From contig JAIRUL010000267.1 in NCBI GenBank assembly GCA_031254445.1, forward strand, positions 1 to 6,519: a DNA stretch of 6,519 nucleotides, written 5' to 3'. This document shows positions 1 to 5,846 of the stretch, piece by piece. The DNA comes from Chitinispirillales bacterium. GTDB taxonomy: Bacteria > Fibrobacterota > Chitinivibrionia > Chitinivibrionales > Chitinispirillaceae. Positions within the stretch are counted from its first letter, which is position 1. Each line of letters opens with the position of its first letter. A program made the translations under genes and the position numbers. The notes beneath the pieces were generated by a model that had not been told where the DNA came from, did no database searches, and saw only the letters and a list, made by a program, of their open reading frames with translations.

Positions 1-100
1 TTTTCTCGGCGGCGGCTTTTCCGGTATTGCGCTTTATGTATGATATGATTTCGAGGAATTCGTTTCCAGCGTCCTAAGACCAGATTATTTCATACTTCAT
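1..100 (-). pseudogene. RelE/ParE-family toxin, 5' part, interrupted by an in-frame TAG
   Basis: On the minus strand an ATG at 100-98 lies three bases after the antitoxin stop, the usual arrangement of an antitoxin-toxin operon. The frame reads MKYEIIWS, then TAG (76-74), then continues as DAGNEFLEIISYIKRNTGKA up to the window edge. Both pieces together match the typical N-terminus of RelE/ParE toxins: a first beta strand ending in IWS, then an amphipathic helix of the form xAxxxxLEIIxYI. Those toxins are mRNA interferases or gyrase poisons held inactive by the antitoxin. The residue lost to the stop is usually charged or proline, and GAG, AAG or CAG would each give TAG by one substitution. 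No ATG, GTG or TTG follows in frame inside the window, so a shortened restart is not visible. I infer a nonsense-inactivated toxin; amber suppression or a sequencing error cannot be excluded. The C-terminal two thirds lie outside the window. Confidence 0.72.
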
Positions 101-103
101 TTT

Positions 104-376
104 TCAGCTCAACGCCAAAGCTATTTTTTTTTGCATCTGCTCGTGGGTATAGATTCTGTTGTTCTTGATGTCGTTTTCTCCGATAGACAAGATTTTCAGC
201 AGATTTACAGTGTCAACCATTTTTTGATACTGCTTCACATCCATCAAAACGGCTTTCGCCTCTCCGTTTTGGGTTATAACCATAGGTTTGCTCTTCTCCC
301 CTACCTGCTTCATAACTTCGGCGGCGTGAGATTTTACATACGAAATTGACCGGATATCTTCTACCAAATTTACCAT
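104..376 (-). CDS. Phd/YefM-family type II antitoxin
   Basis: This 90-residue protein is the labile antitoxin of a type II toxin-antitoxin pair. It should bind and neutralise a RelE/ParE toxin and repress its own promoter. The N-terminal half has the Phd/YefM DNA-binding fold pattern: SISYVKSHAAEVMKQV (about residues 10-25), then PMVITQNGEAKAVLMDVKQY (31-50), the family's hallmark strand-turn-strand segment. The C-terminal part (about 55-90) is helical and charged, as expected for the toxin-wrapping tail. The ATG at 376-374 is preceded five bases upstream by a perfect AGGAGG, which fixes the start, and a strong promoter lies just upstream. The toxin frame follows three bases after the TGA stop and is broken by an early TAG, so this may now be an orphan antitoxin. 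Length and motifs are normal for the family. The exact subfamily and partner specificity cannot be read from the sequence alone. Confidence 0.9.
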   Translation of the reverse strand: MVNLVEDIRSISYVKSHAAEVMKQVGEKSKPMVITQNGEAKAVLMDVKQYQKMVDTVNLLKILSIGENDIKNNRIYTHEQMQKKIALALS

Positions 377-381
377 ACGGC

Positions 382-427
382 CCTCCTAATTATTTTCTAT
401 AATAATATTTTCCGCCCCTTATGTCAA
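382..427 (-). promoter_or_regulatory. Promoter and ribosome-binding site of the antitoxin-toxin operon
   Basis: Read on the minus strand, a perfect -35 TTGACA (427-422) is followed by exactly 17 bases and a -10 TATTAT (404-399), only one base from consensus. AGGAGG (387-382) sits five bases before the antitoxin ATG. The 5' leader would be short, about 15-20 bases. Phd/YefM antitoxins normally repress at such a site; the AT-rich stretch around the -10, with the palindrome AATATT at 404-409, could be part of an operator, but no convincing long palindrome is present. Confidence 0.8.
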
Positions 428-483
428 TAGTTTTTGCGATTTGCCGCTAGTTTTGATTTTTACCCCGATAAATAACTTTTTTC

Positions 484-512
484 TTGCATTCCCCCATACA
501 TTATATTATTTT
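484..512 (+). promoter_or_regulatory. Possible promoter for the tRNA (and perhaps mfd)
   Basis: TTGCAT (484-489) and TATTTT (507-512) are separated by 17 bases inside a strongly AT-rich stretch. Transcription from here would begin near 519, about 50 bases before the mature tRNA 5' end. The match is only moderate and other AT hexamers lie nearby, so the exact elements are uncertain. No better promoter is visible between here and mfd. Confidence 0.35.
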
Positions 513-525
513 ATATATTCTGTAA

Positions 526-548
526 TTGTTTTGCCAAAGTCAAAACAA
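526..548. repeat. 8-bp perfect inverted repeat upstream of the tRNA
   Basis: TTGTTTTG (526-533) and CAAAACAA (541-548) are exact reverse complements around a 7-base loop (534-540). The structure would lie in the predicted 5' leader of the tRNA precursor, or could be a protein-binding palindrome. It is AT-rich and has no following T-tract, so it does not look like an intrinsic terminator. Its function is unknown. Confidence 0.45.
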
Positions 549-569
549 AAGCCAAAATCTAAACATTGC

Positions 570-641
570 GGGCCAGTAACTCAGCGGTAGAGTATCGCCC
601 TTTTCAGGCGGGGGTCGAAGGTTCGAATCCTTCCTGGCTCA
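570..641 (+). tRNA. tRNA with anticodon UUU (Lys), atypical anticodon loop
   Basis: The 72 bases fold into a complete cloverleaf. The acceptor stem is GGGCCAG/CTGGCTC (one G-U pair), followed by U8 A9. The D stem is ACTC/GAGT with an AGCGGTA loop. The anticodon stem TCGCC/GGCGG (595-599 with 607-611) closes the 7-base loop CTTTTCA (600-606). The variable loop is GGGTC, the T stem GAAGG/CCTTC with loop TTCGAAT, and A641 is the discriminator. Expected tertiary bases are present (U8, A14, G15-C48, G18G19, TTCG). By position the anticodon is UUU (602-604), so lysine, and the T arm and acceptor resemble bacterial tRNA-Lys. Two oddities stand out: position 37 is C rather than a purine, and the usual G10-C25 pair is A10-U25. 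CCA is not encoded. Sliding the loop by one base would give UUC (Glu) but breaks the stem. It may be a functional divergent tRNA-Lys or a decaying copy. Confidence 0.82.
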
Positions 642-649
642 TTCCCCAC

Positions 650-680
650 TTTGCGCAAGCAACCCCAGTCTTTTGCGCGC
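650..680 (+). promoter_or_regulatory. Possible hairpin just upstream of the mfd start
   Basis: GCGCAA (653-658) can pair with TTGCGC (673-678) across a 14-base loop. The first arm is also part of the self-palindrome TTGCGCAA (651-658). The stem ends three bases before the mfd ATG at 682 and includes the alternative TTG start at 673. There is no purine-rich Shine-Dalgarno sequence in this gap, so the structure may matter for translation initiation, or for separating the tRNA from the mRNA. This is inference only. Confidence 0.3.
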
Positions 681-681
681 T

Positions 682-3600
682 ATGGACATAAAAAAACTAT
701 CCGATATCTTCGAAAGCGTCCGTTTCCCGAGCCTTGAGCGTTATTGCTCGGAACGCCCTAAGTCCGCGCTATTCAAGGGGATGGCGGGTTCCGGCGACGC
801 GTTTTTCGCCGCCGACCTCTATCGGCAATCCGGCACGTCCGTCTTGGTTCTAACCGAAAACGCCAAGCGCGCCGAGCGGCTTGCGGAGGAGTGCCGGACG
901 ATTCTCGGCGGGGGCGGCGTCGCGCTCTTCCCCTCCCGCGACGCCGTTCCGTACAACATGAAGTCGCCCTTTGGGCCGACCGTCGAGGCGCGCTTTAGCG
1001 TCCTCTCGGCGCTGCTTTGCGGCCGGCGGCAGCTTATCGTCGCCCCAGCCGCGGCGCTGCTCCAGAGGACCGCCCCCGGGCGCGGGCTCTTCAACTCCGT
1101 CATCCGCCTAGACGCCGGCTCGGAGGCGCCCATCGAGTCGCTCGCCAAGTGGCTTTCGAGCGGCGGCTTCCGGCGCGAAAACCAGACCGCAGACCTCGGC
1201 TCGTTCTCCATCCGCGGCGGGATTTTGGACGTCTACCCCTTTCTCGCCGACAACCCGTACCGCGTCGAATTCTGGGGCGACACTGTGGAGTCCATACGCA
1301 GCTTCGACGTCTTCACGCAGAAGAGCGTCGCGTCGCACAAGTCGGTAGAGATCATGCCGATGCGCGAGTTTTGCGTGTCGGACGGGCAGGTAGAGGCGGC
1401 GATAGAGAGGATGCTCGAACGCTGCGGGGAGGAGGGGGGCGAACCGATAAGCGAGGCGTCAATCCGCAAATTGGAGCACCAGTGGAAGACGGTCGGGGAC
1501 ATCGAAGGGATCGAGTGGTTTCTGCACTGGTTTGACATGGAATCCGCCTCCCTTTTAGACTACCTGCCGAATAACGCAATCGTGGCGTGGGACGACATCG
1601 TGCCGATAGAGCGCAGGCTCGCTGAGGCGCGCGATAATTACGCGCACCACTTGGAGCGGGTTCCCGAAGCCTTCGCGCCGCTTGTGTCGCCGCCGGATAA
1701 ATTGCTCTTTGACGACGCGGCGATCCTCGAAGAACTCTCATGCTACGACGCTGTCTTTGTCGATACGATCGGCTGCCCCAAAGACGCGGCGGTGTTCCCG
1801 CTCTCGTTTGCGCCGCAGCCGCCGCTCCAAAAGGAGCTCGACCCCATCGTAAGCGAAATACGCAAGCGCGCCGGCCTCGGCTACCGCTGCGTGATCGCCT
1901 GCCAAAGCGCGGGCCACGCGGAGAGGATGACCGAGCTCTTAGGCGACGCGGCGCAGCTTGCGGAGGTCTGCGCGGGGGCGCTTCACAGCGGATTTGCCTG
2001 CGGCGACATCAAGCTATTAGTCTACACCGAGTCGCAGATATTCAACAGCCCCTACCGCCCCGTCAAGGCGAAGAAGCGGAAGGCCGGCATCCCGCTAACC
2101 GGCTTCGACCAGCTCTCGCCGCAAGACACCATCGTCCACGAAGACCACGGCATCGGCCGCTTCATAGGCGTCGAGCGCGTAAAAACCGGAGACACCGTAT
2201 CCGATTGCATGGTGATAATCTACGCCGACCACGCCAAGGTCTACGTGCCTTTAGACGACTTTCACAAGGTGCAAAAATACGTCGGCAAGGAGGGTTTCGC
2301 CCCCACTCTGTCAAGGCTCGGCACATCGTCTTGGGAAAAATTAAAAGAGCGCACCCGCGAGAGCCTGCGCGAGATGGCGCAGGAGCTTATAGACCTCTAC
2401 GCCAAGCGCCGCTTCATGGAGGGGATAAGTTTCGCGCCCGACAATATTTGGCAGAAAGAGTTTGAGGACTCGTTCATATACGAGGAGACGCCGGATCAGC
2501 TTAGCGCGATAAAGGACGTAAAGGCGGATATGGAGTCGGCGAGGCCGATGGACCGGCTCGTCTGCGGCGACGTGGGATTCGGCAAAACCGAGGTCGCGAT
2601 GCGCGCGGCGTTCAAAGCGGTGATGGCGGGCTATCAGGTCGCTATACTCGCGCCGACGACGATATTGGCCGCGCAGCATCTGTCAACATTCTCCGGGCGC
2701 ATGTCTAACTTTCCGGTGCGCATAGAGGCGCTAAGCCGGTTTCAAAAGGGCAAAGAGGCTAAGGCTACGCTTGAGAAGGCGGCGGCGGGCGGGGTTGACA
2801 TCTTGATTGGGACGCACAGGATTTTATCCGCCGATGTCAAGTTCAAGAATCTAGGGCTGCTGATAATCGACGAAGAGCAGAGGTTCGGCGTCAACCACAA
2901 AGAAGCGTTGAAACAGCTGCGCTACACTGTTGACGTGCTGTCGCTGACCGCTACGCCCATCCCGCGCACGCTTCATATGTCGCTCATCGGGGCGAGGGAT
3001 CTCTCGATAATCGGGACGCCGCCGCGCAATAGGCTGCCTATAGAGACGAAAGTCGCGGAGTATCACGACGAACTAGTAAAGAACGCGATCGAGGATGAGA
3101 TTGACAGGGGCGGACAAGTCTACTTTGTCAACAACAGGATAAAAAACATCCCCGCGCTGCAGGATAAATTAGAGGCATTAGTCCCAAGGGCAAAGGCGAT
3201 AAGCGCGCACGGGCAGACGGACGAGCCGGAGCTGGAGGCGATAATGAAAGAGTTCATAGCGGGGCGGTACGATATTTTGCTCTCTACGGTGATAATAGAA
3301 AACGGGCTTGACATCCCAAACGTCAACACAATCATCGTAAACCGCGCGGATACGCTCGGGCTGTCGCAGCTGTACCAGTTACGAGGGCGGGTGGGGCGCT
3401 CGTCGGAGCAAGCCTACGCTTTCTTTTTGACCCCCCCGTTCGCCCAAGTCAAGGAGGACTCGCTTAAACGCCTAAAGGCGCTCGAACAGTACACCGACCT
3501 CGGCAGCGGCTTTCAAATAGCCATGCGCGACTTAGAGATACGCGGCGCGGGGAACATTTTAGGCACGCGGCAGCACGGATTCATCGCAGCCGTAGGCTTT

Positions 3601-4161
3601 GAATTATACTGCCGCCTATTGCAAGAGGCGGTCGACGAAATTAAGGACGTAACTAGCGGCAGCGGCGAAAAGAAACCGGCGTTGCCGGAGACGCGGTTAG
3701 AGGTTCCGCTGCAAGCGTACATCCCCACCGAATTCATAGCCGACGGGCAGACGCGCATCGCCATATATCAAGAAATGTCGTCCTTGCGATCGACGGAAGA
3801 GCTGGCGGAAATGGAGCGCGGCTTGCTAGATAGATTCGGCGCGCTGCCGGAGCCGGTCAAGGCGCTCACGCTGCTTATGACGCTAAAAATCCTCGGACGC
3901 CAATGCGGTTGCGCGAAAGTTGCGATAACCAAAGACGGCGCGCTTACGCTCTTTATTGACGGAGACCAAAAAACGGCGAAAGAGCGGATTAGGCGCGTCT
4001 TCGAGTCGGCGGACAATTATGAATTTGAGGTCGCCTACGACGCGCAACAAGTGCGGCTTAGAACGGAATTAACGTCAACGGCAGCGGCGGACATGGCGCG
4101 CGAAGCGGCGGATATGCTGGAAAAGGCGGCGGGGGCATTAGAGGGAGGGAGCGGGGGTTGA
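682..4161 (+). CDS. mfd: Transcription-repair coupling factor Mfd
   Basis: Mfd is a cytoplasmic ATP-driven DNA translocase that pushes or removes RNA polymerase stalled at template lesions and recruits UvrA for strand-specific nucleotide excision repair. The 1159-residue product is close to the E. coli length (1148). The N-terminal UvrB-homology part contains a degenerate Walker-like GMAGSG (33-38) and IRGGILDVYPF...RVEFWGD (about 177-200). The RNA polymerase-interacting CarD-like domain spans about 478-575 (IVHEDHGIGRF, YVPLDDFHKV). The RecG-like motor follows: Walker A GDVGFGKT (629-636), DEEQ box (730-733), TATPIPRT (756-763), and arginine-finger motif QLRGRVGR (899-906). The translocation (TRG) motif lies around 942-965 with DLEIRGAGN, and the C-terminal autoinhibitory D7 domain covers about 1005-1115. 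All motor motifs are intact. I chose the ATG at 682 because MDIKKL resembles Mfd N-termini; an in-frame TTG at 673 would add three residues. Neither start has a visible Shine-Dalgarno. The gene may be co-transcribed with the tRNA 40 bases upstream. Confidence 0.98.
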   Translation: MDIKKLSDIFESVRFPSLERYCSERPKSALFKGMAGSGDAFFAADLYRQSGTSVLVLTENAKRAERLAEECRTILGGGGVALFPSRDAVPYNMKSPFGPTVEARFSVLSALLCGRRQLIVAPAAALLQRTAPGRGLFNSVIRLDAGSEAPIESLAKWLSSGGFRRENQTADLGSFSIRGGILDVYPFLADNPYRVEFWGDTVESIRSFDVFTQKSVASHKSVEIMPMREFCVSDGQVEAAIERMLERCGEEGGEPISEASIRKLEHQWKTVGDIEGIEWFLHWFDMESASLLDYLPNNAIVAWDDIVPIERRLAEARDNYAHHLERVPEAFAPLVSPPDKLLFDDAAILEELSCYDAVFVDTIGCPKDAAVFPLSFAPQPPLQKELDPIVSEIRKRAGLGYRCVIACQSAGHAERMTELLGDAAQLAEVCAGALHSGFACGDIKLLVYTESQIFNSPYRPVKAKKRKAGIPLTGFDQLSPQDTIVHEDHGIGRFIGVERVKTGDTVSDCMVIIYADHAKVYVPLDDFHKVQKYVGKEGFAPTLSRLGTSSWEKLKERTRESLREMAQELIDLYAKRRFMEGISFAPDNIWQKEFEDSFIYEETPDQLSAIKDVKADMESARPMDRLVCGDVGFGKTEVAMRAAFKAVMAGYQVAILAPTTILAAQHLSTFSGRMSNFPVRIEALSRFQKGKEAKATLEKAAAGGVDILIGTHRILSADVKFKNLGLLIIDEEQRFGVNHKEALKQLRYTVDVLSLTATPIPRTLHMSLIGARDLSIIGTPPRNRLPIETKVAEYHDELVKNAIEDEIDRGGQVYFVNNRIKNIPALQDKLEALVPRAKAISAHGQTDEPELEAIMKEFIAGRYDILLSTVIIENGLDIPNVNTIIVNRADTLGLSQLYQLRGRVGRSSEQAYAFFLTPPFAQVKEDSLKRLKALEQYTDLGSGFQIAMRDLEIRGAGNILGTRQHGFIAAVGFELYCRLLQEAVDEIKDVTSGSGEKKPALPETRLEVPLQAYIPTEFIADGQTRIAIYQEMSSLRSTEELAEMERGLLDRFGALPEPVKALTLLMTLKILGRQCGCAKVAITKDGALTLFIDGDQKTAKERIRRVFESADNYEFEVAYDAQQVRLRTELTSTAAADMAREAADMLEKAAGALEGGSGG

Positions 4162-4193
4162 TGTTAGCGGGCGCGGATTTTTTCATAAACCTA

Positions 4194-4222
4194 TTGACTT
4201 AATGTGCATAATGCGTTATATT
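4194..4222 (+). promoter_or_regulatory. Promoter of the outer-membrane protein gene array
   Basis: TTGACT (4194-4199) and TATATT (4217-4222) are separated by exactly 17 bases, a near-consensus housekeeping promoter. The start of transcription would fall at about 4229-4231, leaving a leader of roughly 100 bases before the first barrel gene. The stretch from the mfd stop to here contains only a T6 run (4178-4183) without a convincing hairpin, so mfd transcripts might read through into the array. Confidence 0.72.
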
Positions 4223-4230
4223 ATGGATTA

Positions 4231-4335
4231 ATGCCGACAACTTCAAAGGAGTTGGCTTTATTAAGGCTGTTAATTAAAACCCTATATTGCGTATGCTGTT
4301 CAATTCATAACACAAAGAAGGGGATTGTCGCATGA
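4231..4335 (+). CDS. Possible leaderless 34-codon leader ORF
   Basis: An ATG at 4231 lies at, or within a base or two of, the transcription start predicted from the upstream promoter, so it could be translated leaderless. The frame gives MPTTSKELALLRLLIKTLYC, then a short tail with two more cysteines, ending in IVA. Its stop TGA overlaps the start of the first barrel gene as ATGA (4332-4335), the classic geometry for translational coupling. No Shine-Dalgarno precedes it. The product matches no family I recognise, and a short open frame of this size can arise by chance. The ATGA overlap and the promoter position are the only reasons to list it. The alternative is that 4229-4331 is a plain untranslated leader. 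Confidence 0.22.
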   Translation: MPTTSKELALLRLLIKTLYCVCCSIHNTKKGIVA

Positions 4336-5024
4336 AACGATTTTTCGTTGCAGGCTGTTTGGCGGTTATTTTGGCTGGCGGGGGCGATTCCGCTAACGCT
4401 CAGGGGTTGCAGATTGGGGTTCGCGCAGGAATGACGATGAACAACATTTCTATGGCCTCGGCTATGATGTTTATTCCGGTTCCCGACTTTGATATGGGCC
4501 TTGGCTTTGGGGGCGGGCCAGCGCTGAAATACGCCATTGCCGGGCAGCTTAGCGTAAGCGCGGAGGCAAGCTTCTACTATAGGTCGCTGGGCAGCTCCGA
4601 GGAGGTTTACGACGATGAAGATTTTCGCCAAATTACGAGCGCTTCGGCTGACGAGATGGCCGTCTCCGTGCCCGTAATGCTCCAACTTACGCTGGTTCCG
4701 TCCGTGCCCCTTTACGTGGCGGCCGGGATTCAGCTGGAGGTGCCATTTAGCACTAAGTGGAAATACAAAGACGAAGTGACATATTCCGACGGGGAAGTTA
4801 ACGTAATCGCGGACTTCGACGGAGGCGCGGACGAGAGATCCTCTGCCGACTTCGGAATTGCGTTTGGCGCAGGCTACATGATACTGCCAAGCCTCGGCGT
4901 TGACTTTAGGTATGTGATTAACGTAAACGATATTGCCGATCTTGGCTCAACAACCCTTGGCAGCTTCGTCAAAAAAACGTCGCTCTCCATCGTCGGCTTT
5001 GGCGTAACGTATTATTTCAACTAA
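4332..5024 (+). CDS. Porin-family outer-membrane beta-barrel protein, paralogue 1
   Basis: This 230-residue protein starts with a Sec signal peptide: MKR, a hydrophobic core, and a cut expected after ANA (residues 21-23), leaving QGLQIGVRAGM at the mature N-terminus. The mature part alternates short amphipathic strands with polar loops. Recognisable strands include MGLGFGGGPALKYAI, LSVSAEASFYYRSLG, MAVSVPVMLQLT, VPLYVAAGIQLEVPF, DFGIAFGAGYMILPSLGVDF and the closing IVGFGVTYYFN. This is the pattern of small OmpA/OmpX-like 8-stranded barrels grouped as porin-family or OMP_b-brl proteins. Its role (structure, adhesion or small-molecule passage) cannot be told. The ATG is preceded by AAGAAGGGG (4315-4323). 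Two paralogues follow downstream. It has the longest loops of the three, including an acidic stretch (EEVYDDED) and an insert before ADERSSADF. The final residue is Asn after Phe, so the usual terminal aromatic is shifted by one. Confidence 0.85.
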   Translation: MKRFFVAGCLAVILAGGGDSANAQGLQIGVRAGMTMNNISMASAMMFIPVPDFDMGLGFGGGPALKYAIAGQLSVSAEASFYYRSLGSSEEVYDDEDFRQITSASADEMAVSVPVMLQLTLVPSVPLYVAAGIQLEVPFSTKWKYKDEVTYSDGEVNVIADFDGGADERSSADFGIAFGAGYMILPSLGVDFRYVINVNDIADLGSTTLGSFVKKTSLSIVGFGVTYYFN

Positions 5025-5033
5025 ACCACAAAC
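5024..5033 (+). repeat. AACCACAAAC leader motif, copy 1
   Basis: The ten bases AACCACAAAC lie 16 bases before the ATG of the second barrel gene and recur exactly before the third gene (5821-5830). A weaker form, AACACAAAG, precedes the first gene at about 4309-4317. The distance to the ATG is the same 16 bases in the two exact copies. It is probably inherited with the duplicated leader; a role as a translation enhancer or small-RNA target is possible but unproven. Confidence 0.5.
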
Positions 5034-5049
5034 GAACCTGGAGCGCCGC

Positions 5050-5661
5050 ATGAAACGCTTTATTGTTGCAAGCTGTCTATCATTTGTTTTGGCCTATGGC
5101 TATATGGCTTCCGCTAACGCGGAGGGGTTGCGGGTAGGGGCTCGCGCCGGCGGCGCGATGAACTTTTTTTCCGTGCCGGACAGCCCCAGCGAATACGACG
5201 CGGGGTTTGGCTTTGGCGGCGGGGCGGCGTTAAAATACCCCATTACGGAGCAGCTGAGCGTCAACCCGGAGTTGGGTTTCTACTATCGGTCGCTTGGGGG
5301 CTATAGCATGGGATCGGAAAAAATCACTATGCCGGAGATGGCAATCTCTATCCCCGTATTAGCCCAATACGCGCCCATTGCGGACGTGCCTTTTTACGCA
5401 GCGGCCGGCGTTCAATTAGACATTCCTTTCGGCAGCAAGTATAAACATACATATGCCGGAAAATCCTCGTCGGACGATAATAAAAATAGGTCTTCGGTTG
5501 ATTTCGCCCTTGCGCTTGGGGTTGGCTACATGATATTGCCGGACTTGGGCGCCGATTTCAGGTTTGCCGCTAACTTGACGCAGCCCTTTGACGAAAACAA
5601 GGCGGGGTACGAGACATCGCTTATGTCCATCGGCCTCGGCGTGACGTATTATTTTTTATGA
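5050..5661 (+). CDS. Porin-family outer-membrane beta-barrel protein, paralogue 2
   Basis: This 203-residue paralogue has a signal peptide beginning MKRFIVASCLSFVLA with cleavage expected after ANA (residues 22-24), then EGLRVGARAGGAMNFFS. Barrel strands match those of its neighbours: AGFGFGGGAALKYPI, LSVNPELGFYYRSLGG, MAISIPVLAQYAPIADVPFY, AAAGVQLDIPF, DFALALGVGYMILPDLGADFRF and the closing MSIGLGVTYYFL. It is the shortest of the three because the segments expected to be surface loops are trimmed. It begins 25 bases after the stop of paralogue 1, with CTGGAG (5038-5043) as a modest ribosome-binding site, so the two are almost certainly one transcript. The core is closer to paralogue 3 than to paralogue 1, for example in YAPIADVP and the NLTQPFDENK/NVNQPFDEDK loop. 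It is outer-membrane located by inference; ligand and function are unknown. Confidence 0.85.
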   Translation: MKRFIVASCLSFVLAYGYMASANAEGLRVGARAGGAMNFFSVPDSPSEYDAGFGFGGGAALKYPITEQLSVNPELGFYYRSLGGYSMGSEKITMPEMAISIPVLAQYAPIADVPFYAAAGVQLDIPFGSKYKHTYAGKSSSDDNKNRSSVDFALALGVGYMILPDLGADFRFAANLTQPFDENKAGYETSLMSIGLGVTYYFL

Positions 5662-5677
5662 TAGACATCGCGTCTAT
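5661..5677. repeat. Small inverted repeat at the stop of paralogue 2
   Basis: ATAGAC (5661-5666) and GTCTAT (5672-5677) are exact reverse complements around a 5-base loop, beginning on the last base of the TGA stop. The hairpin could protect the 3' end of the upstream mRNA. No T-run follows, so an intrinsic terminator is not supported. Confidence 0.35.
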
Positions 5678-5727
5678 ATGTTGTATGTATGGCAGAGTAA
5701 GCACGCTATACATTGGCTATATGAAAA

Positions 5728-5768
5728 AATGCGCAAAACCATCGTTTTTTTGTAACATTTTGCGCATT
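5728..5768 (-). terminator. 11-bp perfect inverted repeat in the gap before paralogue 3
   Basis: AATGCGCAAAA (5728-5738) and TTTTGCGCATT (5758-5768) are perfect reverse complements around a 19-base loop that can pair further (GTT 5744-5746 with AAC 5754-5756). Read on the minus strand the stem runs straight into a T-rich tail (5729-5724), the form of an intrinsic terminator. On the plus strand no T-run follows the stem. No minus-strand gene lies upstream of it here, so it may instead be an mRNA-stabilising or processing hairpin in the barrel transcript, a barrier against antisense transcription, or a repeat element. Typing it as a terminator is tentative. Confidence 0.4.
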
Positions 5769-5820
5769 GCGGGCGTCTAATATGGCGATTGGATGGTTTT
5801 TTTGTAAAAAGCCATTCTAT

Positions 5821-5830
5821 AACCACAAAC
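5821..5830 (+). repeat. AACCACAAAC leader motif, copy 2
   Basis: This is an exact match to 5024-5033, again ending 16 bases before the ATG of a barrel gene. Here it is followed by GGAGGTG (5836-5842), a much better ribosome-binding site than in the copy before paralogue 2. The conservation of the motif and its spacing, while the sequence between it and the ATG differs, suggests either recent duplication or selection. Confidence 0.5.
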
Positions 5831-5846
5831 CTTACGGAGGTGTTGC

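Noticed and set aside
131..349. Plus-strand open frame opposite the antitoxin
   Set aside because: The minus-strand antitoxin has family motifs, a perfect ribosome-binding site and a consensus promoter; the opposite frame has none of these.
570..641. tRNA as an attachment site of an integrated element
   Set aside because: No integrase gene or duplicated tRNA 3' end is visible, and mfd, a core gene, lies directly on the 3' side.
819..1741. Long open frames antisense to the first part of mfd
   Set aside because: They lie in a GC-rich coding region where the opposite strand has few stops, their products are low-complexity Arg/Ser/Pro-rich, and they overlap well-conserved Mfd domains.
1017..2465. 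Two plus-strand open frames (1017-1535 and 1740-2465) out of frame with mfd
   Set aside because: Their products are extremely Arg-rich with no family resemblance, which is typical of a shifted frame of a GC-rich gene. They do not signal a frameshift, since mfd is continuous through them.
4162..4193. Intrinsic terminator after mfd
   Set aside because: There is a T6 run at 4178-4183 but the preceding G-rich sequence has too few complementary bases to form a stem.
4347..4358. Lipobox-like VAGC/VASC at residues 6-9 of the barrel proteins
   Set aside because: The Cys comes too early, after only a few hydrophobic residues, and the hydrophobic core continues past it to a standard ANA signal peptidase I site.
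4305..4685. Minus-strand open frame opposite barrel gene 1
   Set aside because: There is no ribosome-binding site or family pattern, and it is fully covered by a gene with a clear signal peptide and paralogues.
5721..5780. 19-codon frame starting MKKCAKPSFF in the gap before paralogue 3
   Set aside because: No Shine-Dalgarno is present and the frame mostly reads through the arms and loop of the inverted repeat, so it is better explained as a structural element.
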